Shown here: positions 8,278 to 16,715 of the stretch, in pieces
How the letters are laid out: every line of letters begins with the position of its first letter
Numbering within the stretch: position 1 is the first letter of the stretch
Program-made: the position numbers and the translations under genes
Source: Clostridiales bacterium
GTDB taxonomy: Bacteria; Bacillota; Clostridia; Lachnospirales; Lachnospiraceae
Length of the DNA stretch: 64,000 nucleotides
Reading direction: 5' to 3'
NCBI GenBank assembly: GCA_012520655.1
Contig: JAAYNW010000095.1
Coordinates: 19,384-83,383 of the forward strand
The notes under the pieces: generated by a model
Database searches by the model: none
Seen by the model: only the letters and a program-made list of their open reading frames with translations
What the model was told of the DNA's origin: nothing

Positions 8278-9591
8278 TTATTGTTTTAGAAATGAAATGA
8301 CATTCCGCTGAATAATCTTTAATGTACTTTCTACATTTTTATCATCGCTTAATATTTTATTAATTTCCCCTTCCGCCAGAATCATTGTCTCATGGTATTT
8401 ATTGAACTTCGGCGCAATAATACCCTTCTCGATTACAACGTCCAAAAGAGTATTATCTATAACCCGCTCTCTTTCGTCCGTATCTTCGCTCAATATAACT
8501 TCCGCCTCTTTGGAGCTCGTAACGCTCTTAAGAACAGAGGCACCCTGTGAATAGCGAAAGATATCCAATTGAATATCTTTATCGTAAGTAAACAATTTAA
8601 GTAATTCCCATGCAAGGTCCTTGTGCTTACTTTGTTTGGCGATACCCATTAAAAGCGTATTTACCTCTGATACATTATCTCCCTCCGGTCCGGAAGGCAA
8701 GGTTATACAGTCCCACTTAAACGTACTGTATTTTTTAATCTTATAAGGATATGTCTTGTATGTTCTATAGTCTGCAAATGTAAGCGGCATAAATGCAACA
8801 TTTCCCGCATCGAATTTATCCTGGCTTACATTCTGTCCCTGATTTAAATCCGACAGCTTCTTTGCAAACTTCACAGAGTCTATTACTCTCTGATCGGTAA
8901 AATAGCACTCTTTGCCATCTTCATCAAATAATACGGCACCGTTAGAATATGCGGCCTCTTGCCAGCTGTAATTACACGTTCCGAATTGATCTATGATGCC
9001 GTCCTTATTCAGATCTTTTGTAATTTTACTGCAAATATCATACATATCGTCCCAAGTCCAATCGGATTCCGGCACCATAAATCCTTCATGATTCAATAAA
9101 GATTTATTTACGAACATCAATGTCGGTACCGTTTCATAAGGCAGTGCATATTGTGCACCTCGGTATTTTCCGGTATTTAATGCCGTTGTATAATAATCTT
9201 CCGCATGGAAAGAACTGTCATTATCCGCCATATCATCCAGATTCTCCAGCACATCCAGAGATACAAGCTTATCGAAATCATCGGATAAAATCATTGCAAC
9301 ATCCGGTGTCTTTCCGATAAGCACCTGTTGGGCATACCATTCCGAATAATCCGTTTTTCGAATACCGCTTGTATAATGCACTTTTACGCCGGGATGTTCT
9401 GCTTCAAACTGTGCAATCACTTTATCAATAATTACATAACTGTTTGCATTGGCAACGTCCCAATTACTCCCGGCAAACATGCCGAATTCCAATACAATAG
9501 AATGATTTTTCTGATATATCTTATAGCCGCAGAAGCATATTATAGATGCTAAAATAATCAAATTTCCGATAATTATCATTTTTTTCTTCAT
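8278..9591 (-). CDS. Extracellular solute-binding protein, family 1, in a two-component operon
   Basis: A 437-residue maltose-binding-type protein. The N-terminus (about residues 4-24) is a hydrophobic export or anchor segment with cysteines (CFC) but no good lipobox, so it may be membrane-anchored rather than lipidated. The mature part shows family features: VIAQFEAEHPGVKVHY, PDVAMILSDD, WTWDDMYDICSKIT, and the late GIAKQSKHKDLAWELLKLF. No matching MalF/G permeases are in the window. It follows the response-regulator gene by 33 bases with RBS GAGGAG and is the last gene of the sensory operon, so a sensing rather than transport role is plausible. Ligand unknown. Confidence 0.85.
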   Translation of the reverse strand: MKKKMIIIGNLIILASIICFCGYKIYQKNHSIVLEFGMFAGSNWDVANANSYVIIDKVIAQFEAEHPGVKVHYTSGIRKTDYSEWYAQQVLIGKTPDVAMILSDDFDKLVSLDVLENLDDMADNDSSFHAEDYYTTALNTGKYRGAQYALPYETVPTLMFVNKSLLNHEGFMVPESDWTWDDMYDICSKITKDLNKDGIIDQFGTCNYSWQEAAYSNGAVLFDEDGKECYFTDQRVIDSVKFAKKLSDLNQGQNVSQDKFDAGNVAFMPLTFADYRTYKTYPYKIKKYSTFKWDCITLPSGPEGDNVSEVNTLLMGIAKQSKHKDLAWELLKLFTYDKDIQLDIFRYSQGASVLKSVTSSKEAEVILSEDTDERERVIDNTLLDVVIEKGIIAPKFNKYHETMILAEGEINKILSDDKNVESTLKIIQRNVISFLKQ

Positions 9592-9624
9592 GTTGTCTCC
9601 TCATCGGATGCCGATACCTCCAAG

Positions 9625-10281
9625 CTACGATTTACTTGGCGATTGCACTGCCCAGATTGCCAGTTGAGTACGATCACGAAGCTGCAATTTATTCAATATG
9701 GTGCTTAAATAATTGCGTACCGTACCTTCCGATAAATATAAGTTTTCGGCTATTTCTTTATTAGAAGAACCCTTTTCTACCTCTCGTATGATCTTCCATT
9801 CAGTTTTGGTCAGATCCGCAATTGCTTTTTCATCCACATGAATAGTATAGTCTCCCTTTGCCATCTGGGAAAACAGTCTCACTACTTTTGCAGCTACATC
9901 CGGATTAATCATAGCTCGTCCGCTATATACTGTTTCTATCGCATCTACCAAACCATCCATAGACACTCCTTTTAACAGATATCCGCTCGCACCGTATTTC
10001 AGCGCATCATATACGAATTCGTCATCATCGAATGTGGTCAGAATAATAATCCTTATCTCCGGATAATTTTCTTTGATAATCTTTGTACACTGTACCCCAT
10101 CCATCTTAGGCATTCGAATATCCATAAGTATAATATCCGGCATCTTGTCTCTAACGCTTCGAATAACCTCTTGGCCATTGGCTACCGAATCAGTTACTTC
10201 CAGATTTTCTTTGCTGCTTAATACAATTTCCAAGCTTTGCCTTATCAGTTCCTGATCATCCGCTATCAATACTTTAATCAT
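9625..10281 (-). CDS. NarL/LuxR-family response regulator
   Basis: A 218-residue DNA-binding response regulator. The receiver domain has the acidic pair in VLIADDQ, phospho-acceptor Asp in ILMDIRMPKMDG (about residue 52) and Lys in GYLLKG. The C-terminal LuxR-type helix-turn-helix (about residues 150-210) reads LTKTEWKIIREVEKGSSNKEIAENL. The frame can start at GTG 10290, but AGGTGGGG is better spaced for the ATG at 10281, which overlaps the kinase stop by 8 bases, so the pair is translationally coupled. Its cognate kinase is the next gene upstream. Likely target: the neighbouring sugar importer operon. Confidence 0.9.
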   Translation of the reverse strand: MIKVLIADDQELIRQSLEIVLSSKENLEVTDSVANGQEVIRSVRDKMPDIILMDIRMPKMDGVQCTKIIKENYPEIRIIILTTFDDDEFVYDALKYGASGYLLKGVSMDGLVDAIETVYSGRAMINPDVAAKVVRLFSQMAKGDYTIHVDEKAIADLTKTEWKIIREVEKGSSNKEIAENLYLSEGTVRNYLSTILNKLQLRDRTQLAIWAVQSPSKS

Positions 10282-11602
10282 ATTCTTCACCCCACCTAAT
10301 TGGTATTACTGCATCTACTAAGAAACCATTCTCGCTCTTATAAGAAACTGTTCCATGCAGCATCTGTATGCGCTCCTGCATATGTTTGGTTCCGAATCCT
10401 TTTTTCATATCCGTACAGCCGATTCCGTTATCCTGGATTTGCAAATGAAGCGCAGAATTTTCTTTCCGAATGGTAACCCATATTTTACTCGCTTTCCCAT
10501 GGCGCAAAGCATTTGTGATACTCTCTTGAATGACTCGGTAAATTGTATTTTCCTCATCCTCGTCAAACTTTAGATTTTCTGAGTCGCACTGAAAAAATAC
10601 TTCTGCCTGGGTCACGGAAGTCATGTTTTCAATCATTTTGCGGATAGCTGATTCTAAACTCAATCGATCTAACGCATCCGGCCGCAGCTCACTTACCGAA
10701 CGCCTTATTTCTCCGATTCCGTCTCTCGTAACCTTTGCTATCACTTCCAATTGCTTTTTTGTTACTTGCGGATTGCTGTCTATCATCGTAAGGCATGCAT
10801 CGATTCCGGCTGATATTCCCGTTAAGGTATGTCCCAAAGTATCGTGTATCTCTCTTGCAAGTCTGTTTCTTTCTTTCGTCTTGCCCATCTTCTCTTTGAT
10901 ATCTGCAAGTTGCTTCAGTTCTTCGTTAGCATTTTCCAATTCTTCATTTTTTTGACTCAACTGACTGTACAGATAATTTACTTTTTCAATAATTCCTTGC
11001 TGCTTTTGAATTACATAAATACAGAACAAAATAAATACGATAATGTTCAACGATTCCAGCACATTAAATCCGCCGATCAGATATTGCTGTGTATTTGCAT
11101 TATAATAGCTTATATAATCATTAATGGAATATAGATGATAGTTTATTGTAAGGAATTCATGATCCGTACACACATAGATTAAAATTGCCAATAACATAAA
11201 AATCATTTTTACTTTATCCTGAACATAATAGATAATATTGGCAAATACCCAAAACAAAATACCGTTATAATTAAAATTCAAAACCATCATTAAAACACAG
11301 CTTGTCAAAAAATCGAATGCCAGCGAACTATAGACAAAAGACATCCTTTCCCGGTATACAAATTCCCTCAATAAAAACGAGACCAGAAGACATACCAATA
11401 GAAGTATTGTAGTAACCAATATCCAATCCGGCTTCTTGGGAATCGAATTCGTCCGCCCGATAAAGCTTCTCGCTGTGTAAAAATCGCAAATTTTCTCAGT
11501 CGTAATATAAATAAAAATTGCCGGAAATGACACAGCCACAATATTTATTATTAACATAATATACTTTACATACCCAATACCTTTGTCTCCCATTTTAATC
11601 AC
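10274..11602 (-). CDS. NarL-type sensor histidine kinase (HisKA_3)
   Basis: A 442-residue membrane kinase. The first ~210 residues contain about six hydrophobic segments, then a coiled-coil linker (about 215-245), the HisKA_3 phospho-acceptor motif REIHDTLGHTLTGI (His near residue 254), and an HATPase domain with NALRHGKA, DNGIGC and GFGTKHMQER. There is no large extracellular loop, so ligand recognition probably relies on the adjacent binding lipoprotein (11613-12602), as in XylFII-LytS systems of clostridia. The frame opens at GTG 11602; an ATG lies at 11593. The stop of the upstream gene is only 10 bases away. Confidence 0.9.
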   Translation of the reverse strand: MIKMGDKGIGYVKYIMLIINIVAVSFPAIFIYITTEKICDFYTARSFIGRTNSIPKKPDWILVTTILLLVCLLVSFLLREFVYRERMSFVYSSLAFDFLTSCVLMMVLNFNYNGILFWVFANIIYYVQDKVKMIFMLLAILIYVCTDHEFLTINYHLYSINDYISYYNANTQQYLIGGFNVLESLNIIVFILFCIYVIQKQQGIIEKVNYLYSQLSQKNEELENANEELKQLADIKEKMGKTKERNRLAREIHDTLGHTLTGISAGIDACLTMIDSNPQVTKKQLEVIAKVTRDGIGEIRRSVSELRPDALDRLSLESAIRKMIENMTSVTQAEVFFQCDSENLKFDEDEENTIYRVIQESITNALRHGKASKIWVTIRKENSALHLQIQDNGIGCTDMKKGFGTKHMQERIQMLHGTVSYKSENGFLVDAVIPIRWGEEYD

Positions 11603-11612
11603 TCGCTTCTCT

Positions 11613-12602
11613 CTATTGCCATCCGGCCATATCGTAATCTTCCAGATTATCTTGTGTAATTAATTTTACCGGAATTATGATATTAGATTCCACTTGTTTT
11701 CCCGCAAGATATTCATAAGCCTTTTCAGCGGCCGTATTGCCTATTTCTATCGGAAATTGAGCACTCGTGCCCTCTAAGAATCCCTGCTTGATCATTGTCT
11801 TTCCATCCGGTGAACCGTCAATCCCATAGATAAGGATATCTTTGTCAACCCGCCTTAATTGCAAGGCTGCAAGCGCACCCAATGCCGTTGGATCATTTCC
11901 GCCAAGTACTACATCGAAGTCAATATTTTCATCTATTATTTGCTTTGTTATCTCCATGGATACTTCAAGCTCCGCTGTAATCTTTTCATGGACGACAACC
12001 TCATACTCATCATGCCCTTTTATCGTATCCAAAAAGCCCTGTACGCGAAGTGCGGTAGAATTAATAGTCTCGTGGTTGATAATTGCAATCTTGGCTCTGG
12101 GACGCTTCTTCATGACATCCTTTGCTATCTGTACACCGGCATTATAATTATCCGATAGAATGCTGGACACTACATATTCGGTATCATAAACATAAGTATC
12201 GACATTGAAAACAGGGACTCCTGCTTCCTTGCACTTAATAAGAGCAGGCTTTACACCTTTCCAATCTGCCGGGCTTAAGAAAATAGCAGCGACTCCATCC
12301 TCTATCATTTCCTGAATCTGTTCATTTTGCTTTTCCTGATCCTGTGCCGGATCCCGGCTAATCAGAACATCGCCGTTAGCCTCGACCACTTCCTCTATAC
12401 TATCATCCAACGCTTCAAAATAAGGATTATTCATAGTCATGTACGTGGCTCCGAATTTTATAGGGACATGCTCTTCACTTTCACTTTCCGCATTTAAGGT
12501 TTGCTGTCCGTTTCCACAACCACTCACCTGCAATACTCCTACTGTCATAAGCACAATTATTATTAATCTTGTCCTGCTAAGGTACCTTCTTTTCCTATCC
12601 AT
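11613..12602 (-). CDS. Sensory sugar-binding lipoprotein (RbsB-like), partner of the adjacent histidine kinase
   Basis: A 329-residue type 1 periplasmic-binding-fold protein with an export signal and lipobox VSGC. Core motifs GGNDPTALGALAAL and IYGIDGSPDG, and the terminal GWQ, match the transport binding protein at 7058-8089, so the two are paralogues. Because it lies directly before a kinase and regulator rather than a permease, its likely job is to bind the sugar and signal to the kinase outside the membrane. The ATG is only 3 bases after the eetB stop, with AAGGGG 7 bases before it, so it is probably co-transcribed with the end of the electron-transfer locus. Ligand unknown. Confidence 0.88.
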   Translation of the reverse strand: MDRKRRYLSRTRLIIIVLMTVGVLQVSGCGNGQQTLNAESESEEHVPIKFGATYMTMNNPYFEALDDSIEEVVEANGDVLISRDPAQDQEKQNEQIQEMIEDGVAAIFLSPADWKGVKPALIKCKEAGVPVFNVDTYVYDTEYVVSSILSDNYNAGVQIAKDVMKKRPRAKIAIINHETINSTALRVQGFLDTIKGHDEYEVVVHEKITAELEVSMEITKQIIDENIDFDVVLGGNDPTALGALAALQLRRVDKDILIYGIDGSPDGKTMIKQGFLEGTSAQFPIEIGNTAAEKAYEYLAGKQVESNIIIPVKLITQDNLEDYDMAGWQ

Positions 12603-12605
12603 CTG

Positions 12606-13109
12606 CTACCCCTTCATAAAGTCCGTTTTTTTGATATTGGTCGTTATTGCCGCCCCGGTCATTCCGATTGCCGCCCCCGTAACAAGTCCGGAAATAAGCA
12701 GGAACGGCAGATAATATATAAGAATGCTATTATTAACTACCCACATGGCCACCAGAATCTGCCCTGTATTATGGCCGATTCCTCCGAGGATGCTTACTCC
12801 GGTCATTGAAAATCCTTTCCACTTTCTTGCCGTTACCATAAGCAGCCAGCTCAATATTCCTCCCGCCAAACTGAACATCATGGTGGACAAGCTTCCAAAG
12901 GTAAACCCTACCAACACAATACGAACCATGGACAAGACAAATGCCTGCTTCGGCCCCATCATAAAAAGAGCAATAATTACAACCAGATTAGCAAGTCCTA
13001 TCTTAATGCCCGGAATCGGTACGGGAATCGGTATGATACTTTCTATGTAGCTTAAAATAAAAGCTAATGCGATCAGCATCCCATAGGATGCCATAGTTTT
13101 AGTCTTCAT
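12606..13109 (-). CDS. eetB: Gx transporter family membrane protein (EetB-like)
   Basis: A 167-residue integral membrane protein with about five hydrophobic segments, matching the family named Gx transporter or heptaprenyl diphosphate synthase component I. Characteristic stretches are PIPVPIPGIKIGLANLVV and FGSLSTMMFSLAGGILSW. In flavin-based extracellular electron transfer loci of Firmicutes the protein called EetB belongs to this family. It follows the NusG-II protein by 12 bases with RBS AAGGAG. Precise function is unknown even in model species; proposed roles include assembly or electron transfer at the membrane. Assignment rests on family plus the complete neighbouring locus. Confidence 0.8.
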   Translation of the reverse strand: MKTKTMASYGMLIALAFILSYIESIIPIPVPIPGIKIGLANLVVIIALFMMGPKQAFVLSMVRIVLVGFTFGSLSTMMFSLAGGILSWLLMVTARKWKGFSMTGVSILGGIGHNTGQILVAMWVVNNSILIYYLPFLLISGLVTGAAIGMTGAAITTNIKKTDFMKG

Positions 13110-13121
13110 GCATACTCCTTA

Positions 13122-13490
13122 CTAATTGGTTATAATATCAACGTTACTTTCCTCTCCGTTCTGAATCTCCACCGCTACTTTATGCGGCAGACATATAATG
13201 GATTCGTGGTCGTAGTGAATGCTTCTGTGCATTACACAAATTTTATCGGGACAGTTGGCTTCTGTCATAGCTGCCTCCCCATCTTCGATCTTCAGCACAT
13301 TATAGTCACCCTGCTCATCTCCGATAAGCAAGGTTGTATCTTCATCGAGAGGCAAAGTTTTATACACTTCCCCATCTACCGTAACGACAACCACCCCCCC
13401 CTCTTCTCTCGTAAGAGTCATAAAGAGAATCGCTGCAAGGGCGATTATGAGAATTATCCCGGTGAGTATCAAATCATTCTTCTTTATCAT
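13122..13490 (-). CDS. eetA: NusG domain II-containing membrane-anchored protein (EetA-like)
   Basis: A 122-residue protein with one N-terminal transmembrane helix (about residues 7-25) and an extracytoplasmic NusG-II domain. The diagnostic motif is present: EANCPDKICVMHR, then SIICLPHKVAVEI, with three cysteines. Such proteins accompany ApbE and FMN-binding lipoproteins in extracellular electron transfer loci (EetA) and in Rnf-type regions. It lies between the ApbE-type flavin transferase (22-base gap) and the Gx protein. Its molecular role is not established. The cysteine pattern could support a redox or structural function, which is inference. Confidence 0.8.
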   Translation of the reverse strand: MIKKNDLILTGIILIIALAAILFMTLTREEGGVVVVTVDGEVYKTLPLDEDTTLLIGDEQGDYNVLKIEDGEAAMTEANCPDKICVMHRSIHYDHESIICLPHKVAVEIQNGEESNVDIITN

Positions 13491-13511
13491 AAATTACACC
13501 ATTTCATCTTT

Positions 13512-14576
13512 TCAGTCCTTTATCATAGCTTGGAAGCCGCTGCTGTATTTCATAGTCTGATCCGGGAACACCCACAGAGCTTCCACACCGTCTAGCTCCT
13601 CCACCATCTTGCAGCCTTCCTCATAAGGCATATTGAATACAGCTGTAGATAGCGCATCTGCCATACCGGAATCCTGACATACTATGGAGATTGAAGCGAA
13701 ATATTCCGTAGGCATCAATGTATCAGGATTGATAATATGATGATACTGCTTTCCGTTTACGGTGTAGTACCTCTCATAAATACCGCTGGTTACCAAAGAA
13801 TAGCCTGACAAGTTCAAAACATAAAGTGTCTTTTCATCGCTGGACAAATCCGGATTCTGGATTCCCACGCTCCAGGGAATTTCTTTTCCGCTTTCATCGA
13901 ATTTATTTCCAAAAGTTCTTACGTTTCCACCTACGGATATCATTCCGTTTTTAAAACCTTCTTCCTGCATGAAAAGTGCAACTTTTTCCACTGCATATCC
14001 TTTTGCTATAGCCCCTACATCCAGACTCATCTCTGGGTCCTTTAAGTAAACAGTGGACGCCTCTTCATCGATTACCATATCATCTATATCCGTATGCAAA
14101 TTCCGTTCCTTTAATTCCTCATAATCCGGAAGCGTCGCTTTCTCCGGGTTATCCAATCCCGCGGTCCGATGATCATGCCATAAGGAAAGTACTGCTCCGA
14201 AAGCAACATTTACTTTTCCATCCGTCTTTTCACACATAATCTTTGAATACATAAGGAAGTCAATAATTTTCTGATCTACTTTTACAGGTTTTATCCCCGC
14301 ATTATCATTAATAGTTTTTATATTATTAACGCCTTCATAATCGTTGTAAATATCAAAAAGTTCATTATATACTTTCAGTTCGTCATAGGCCTTCCGGCTG
14401 TACTCACTAAATTCTTCCTCGCTCTCCGCATACCCGACAATTACACTGGCCGTATCGAACAATTCCAGGAAAGTGGCTTCATAGCGCTTTTCACTGTTTA
14501 CGGAACAAGCCGACAGCGTCGATATTATCATTATTAACAAAAGAATTGCCGCTTTTATTCTGCCCAAATAATCCAC
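13512..14576 (-). CDS. fmnB: FAD:protein FMN transferase (ApbE family, FmnB-like lipoprotein)
   Basis: A 354-residue extracytoplasmic flavin transferase that attaches FMN covalently to threonines of partner proteins. An N-terminal hydrophobic signal ends in lipobox LSAC. ApbE motifs follow: VNVAFGAVLSLW, the glycine-rich MSLDVGAIAKGYAVEKV, ISVGGNVRTFG, the YHHIINPDTLMP segment and late Mg-site DALSTAVF. The obvious substrate is the two-domain lipoprotein encoded just upstream (14708-15712). The start is not certain: a GTG at 14576 overlaps the RBS-like AGAGGTGG, whereas a TTG at 14567 is better spaced. A terminator separates it from pplA, so it may have its own promoter. Confidence 0.92.
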   Translation of the reverse strand: MDYLGRIKAAILLLIMIISTLSACSVNSEKRYEATFLELFDTASVIVGYAESEEEFSEYSRKAYDELKVYNELFDIYNDYEGVNNIKTINDNAGIKPVKVDQKIIDFLMYSKIMCEKTDGKVNVAFGAVLSLWHDHRTAGLDNPEKATLPDYEELKERNLHTDIDDMVIDEEASTVYLKDPEMSLDVGAIAKGYAVEKVALFMQEEGFKNGMISVGGNVRTFGNKFDESGKEIPWSVGIQNPDLSSDEKTLYVLNLSGYSLVTSGIYERYYTVNGKQYHHIINPDTLMPTEYFASISIVCQDSGMADALSTAVFNMPYEEGCKMVEELDGVEALWVFPDQTMKYSSGFQAMIKD

Positions 14577-14641
14577 CTCTAAATATCCTTACTGAAAACC
14601 GTTATTGATATTCAGTATAATAATTATACCATACTATATAC

Positions 14642-14681
14642 TAAAAAAAGAAGATGCACTATTTTAAAAAAATAATGCATC
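14642..14681 (-). terminator. Rho-independent terminator after pplA
   Basis: Minus-strand stem GATGCATTATT / AATAGTGCATC (one G-T pair), A/T-rich loop, followed by TTCTTTTTTT. It lies 27 bases after the pplA stop and inside the electron-transfer locus, so the upstream genes, ending with pplA, can be expressed above fmnB-eetA-eetB. A TATAAT at about 14612-14617 on the minus strand could restart transcription, without a clear -35 box. Confidence 0.85.
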
Positions 14682-14707
14682 CCCCGTATATTATTTCTTG
14701 TTCATCA

Positions 14708-15712
14708 TTATTTTGCGTTTGCTGCCGCCTTTTCAACTACAGATATAAAAGGTCCTACATGAACGGTTACAGAAGAAATCAGATCCGCATCTGCAGCATA
14801 TCCTTCTCCGTTAACGGCGATTCCGCCAATTTCCGATGCAGTCTTTCCTTTTACATAGGAACCAAAAGCATCTGCCTGCTCATTCCACTCTTTACCTATA
14901 GAGGAAGCTGCTTTCATACCGTAAGCATCGCCGAGTTCTTGTTTGGTTGCAACCGCAGCTGTTAAATCAGAAGTGATTGCTCCTGTCGCATCGAAGTTAA
15001 CGTCTCCCATGGATGCATCGACATAGCAGCTTGTAACCTTTCCGTTTGCATCTGTCGTTACAACCGAATACATAGAGTACGCTTCCGCAAGACCTGCCGC
15101 ATCAGCAGTTGCATCCGTAGATTTGGACATTTCCGTATTAACGCCTAAGCCAAGTTTATCTGTGCTTTTTGCACCCAGATCCTTTGCATTTGCTACTGCC
15201 TTCTCAACTGCGGCAATAAAGTCGCCTACATGAATAGTTACAGAAGATGTCAAGTCGGCATCTGTAGGTACACCTTCTTCATTCACTGCAACACCTTTTA
15301 CTTCATCCACAGTTTTTCCAACTGTATATGCCGCAAAAGCATCTGCCTGCTCATTCCACTCTTTACCGATGGAAGAAGCTTTTCCCATACCATATTCAGC
15401 TCCGAGTTCCTGTTTTGTTTTAAACGTTGTTGAAGGGTCGGTTAAAAGTTTACCTTCTGCCGAGAAATTAATTTTTGTCTGAGCTGCATCAATTTTACAT
15501 GCCAGAATTTTACCGTCTGTTCCAACTAGTACGGCAGCTATAATAGAATCTATCTCTGCCAATCCGTCTTCCTCGCCTGCCGGTGTTGATTTGGCAATCG
15601 ATGTCTCCACACCGAGACCTGTTTTTGCTGCTGTTGCCTTTTCTCCGCCGCATGCGGTAAGTGTTCCCGCTACTAAAGTCATGCAGAGTAATAATGCTAC
15701 TATTTTTTTCAT
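14708..15712 (-). CDS. pplA: Lipoprotein with two tandem FMN-binding domains (PplA-like)
   Basis: A 334-residue surface flavoprotein expected to carry electrons outside the membrane. The signal peptide ends in lipobox LTAC (Cys-21). Two similar domains follow (about residues 30-175 and 185-334), each with SSIGKEWNEQADAF and a candidate flavinylation motif: DLTSSVT (Thr-159) and DLISSVT (Thr-316). These resemble the Dxx(S/T)GAT site used by ApbE transferases but with Ser-Val in place of Gly-Ala. The ApbE-type enzyme is the next gene. Listeria PplA likewise bears two FMN-bearing domains. RBS CGGAGG lies 6 bases from the ATG. The rest of the pathway lies upstream in the same operon. Confidence 0.87.
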   Translation of the reverse strand: MKKIVALLLCMTLVAGTLTACGGEKATAAKTGLGVETSIAKSTPAGEEDGLAEIDSIIAAVLVGTDGKILACKIDAAQTKINFSAEGKLLTDPSTTFKTKQELGAEYGMGKASSIGKEWNEQADAFAAYTVGKTVDEVKGVAVNEEGVPTDADLTSSVTIHVGDFIAAVEKAVANAKDLGAKSTDKLGLGVNTEMSKSTDATADAAGLAEAYSMYSVVTTDANGKVTSCYVDASMGDVNFDATGAITSDLTAAVATKQELGDAYGMKAASSIGKEWNEQADAFGSYVKGKTASEIGGIAVNGEGYAADADLISSVTVHVGPFISVVEKAAANAK

Positions 15713-15790
15713 ATTTTACCTCCGTTTTGTGCCGTCGACGCGGCTATTTCTTTATTTCAATCCGGCTTATCCGGATGAAAAACATTGTTA

Positions 15791-16699
15791 TCAGATTCTA
15801 TCGAGAATCACTGCCAAAAAAATGGCCAAGGTGTTCGCACCCATAATTAAAATAAAATTAATAATACTGATATTAAAAGTTGTTGCTTTATCTTGCTTAT
15901 TTAAAAATGTACGGATATTTCTCTGCACCGGTATAATGGTTAAAAGAGAAAGAAGCACCACCGGAGAAAGAATTCCTAATATTACCTGTAAAATAGTCGA
16001 AAGATAAGTCATATAATAGAGTCCCGCAAACAGCGGAAGTGCCATCTTTCCGACATAATATGGTAGAGTATGCCTTTTTACAGCAATATCCTTTTCCAAA
16101 TCGCAGATATTGTTTGCCAGCATAATATTGGCCGTCACCGCAAAAGGCGTAACGGAAAAAAGAAGTAAAGTCAACACCGGAATAACCTGCAAGGATAAGG
16201 ATACTGTCTCTATCGTCAGGCTGTATGTCAAAAAAGTACCCTCAGGAGAGTTTATATACATCAATATAAAGGGAATTACCACCCCGTAGAAAAAACCGGA
16301 AACGACTTCTCCCAGAGGCATCCGTGAAATCGGCAGGGGGCCATAAGTGTAAAGTACCCCACAAAGGAAACAAATTCCTCCAATAAAAAGAATTACCAAG
16401 TCTGTCATATACGCGAGTGAAAGTCCGAAAGCGACGCTTATTCCAAACAATACATAAATAATCAGAAGTGCCTGCTTTCTTCCGAATGCCAGAATCTGAC
16501 CGTTATCCTTAGAGTCGATGTAATTATTGATCGCTGTGGTCGTCAGATCGAAGAAGAACATTCCGGCAAAGAACACAAGCGTCTTTCCCCACTGTATATC
16601 CTGCCGCTGATACAGCAGAAATCCGATCGTGAGCAAAAAAGTAAAAGTACTTGTAATCTTAGTTTTAATCTCAATATAATCAAAAAACCTTCCAAGCAA
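15791..16699 (-). CDS. dmkA: UbiA-family prenyltransferase for demethylmenaquinone (DmkA-like)
   Basis: A 302-residue membrane enzyme with about eight to nine hydrophobic helices. The two Asp-rich prenyl-diphosphate sites are visible: NNYIDSKDN (about residue 58) and NNICDLEKD (about residue 197). It is MenA-like and should join a polyprenyl chain to 1,4-dihydroxy-2-naphthoate, making a dedicated quinone that links Ndh2 to the extracellular flavoprotein. It lies 16 bases after the polyprenyl synthase gene that would supply its substrate. Translation seems to start at TTG (16699-16697), preceded by AAGGAGG. Context is stronger evidence for the DmkA role than sequence alone. Confidence 0.88.
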   Translation of the reverse strand: MLGRFFDYIEIKTKITSTFTFLLTIGFLLYQRQDIQWGKTLVFFAGMFFFDLTTTAINNYIDSKDNGQILAFGRKQALLIIYVLFGISVAFGLSLAYMTDLVILFIGGICFLCGVLYTYGPLPISRMPLGEVVSGFFYGVVIPFILMYINSPEGTFLTYSLTIETVSLSLQVIPVLTLLLFSVTPFAVTANIMLANNICDLEKDIAVKRHTLPYYVGKMALPLFAGLYYMTYLSTILQVILGILSPVVLLSLLTIIPVQRNIRTFLNKQDKATTFNISIINFILIMGANTLAIFLAVILDRI

Positions 16700-16715
16700 T
16701 TGTTCTTTCCCCTCC

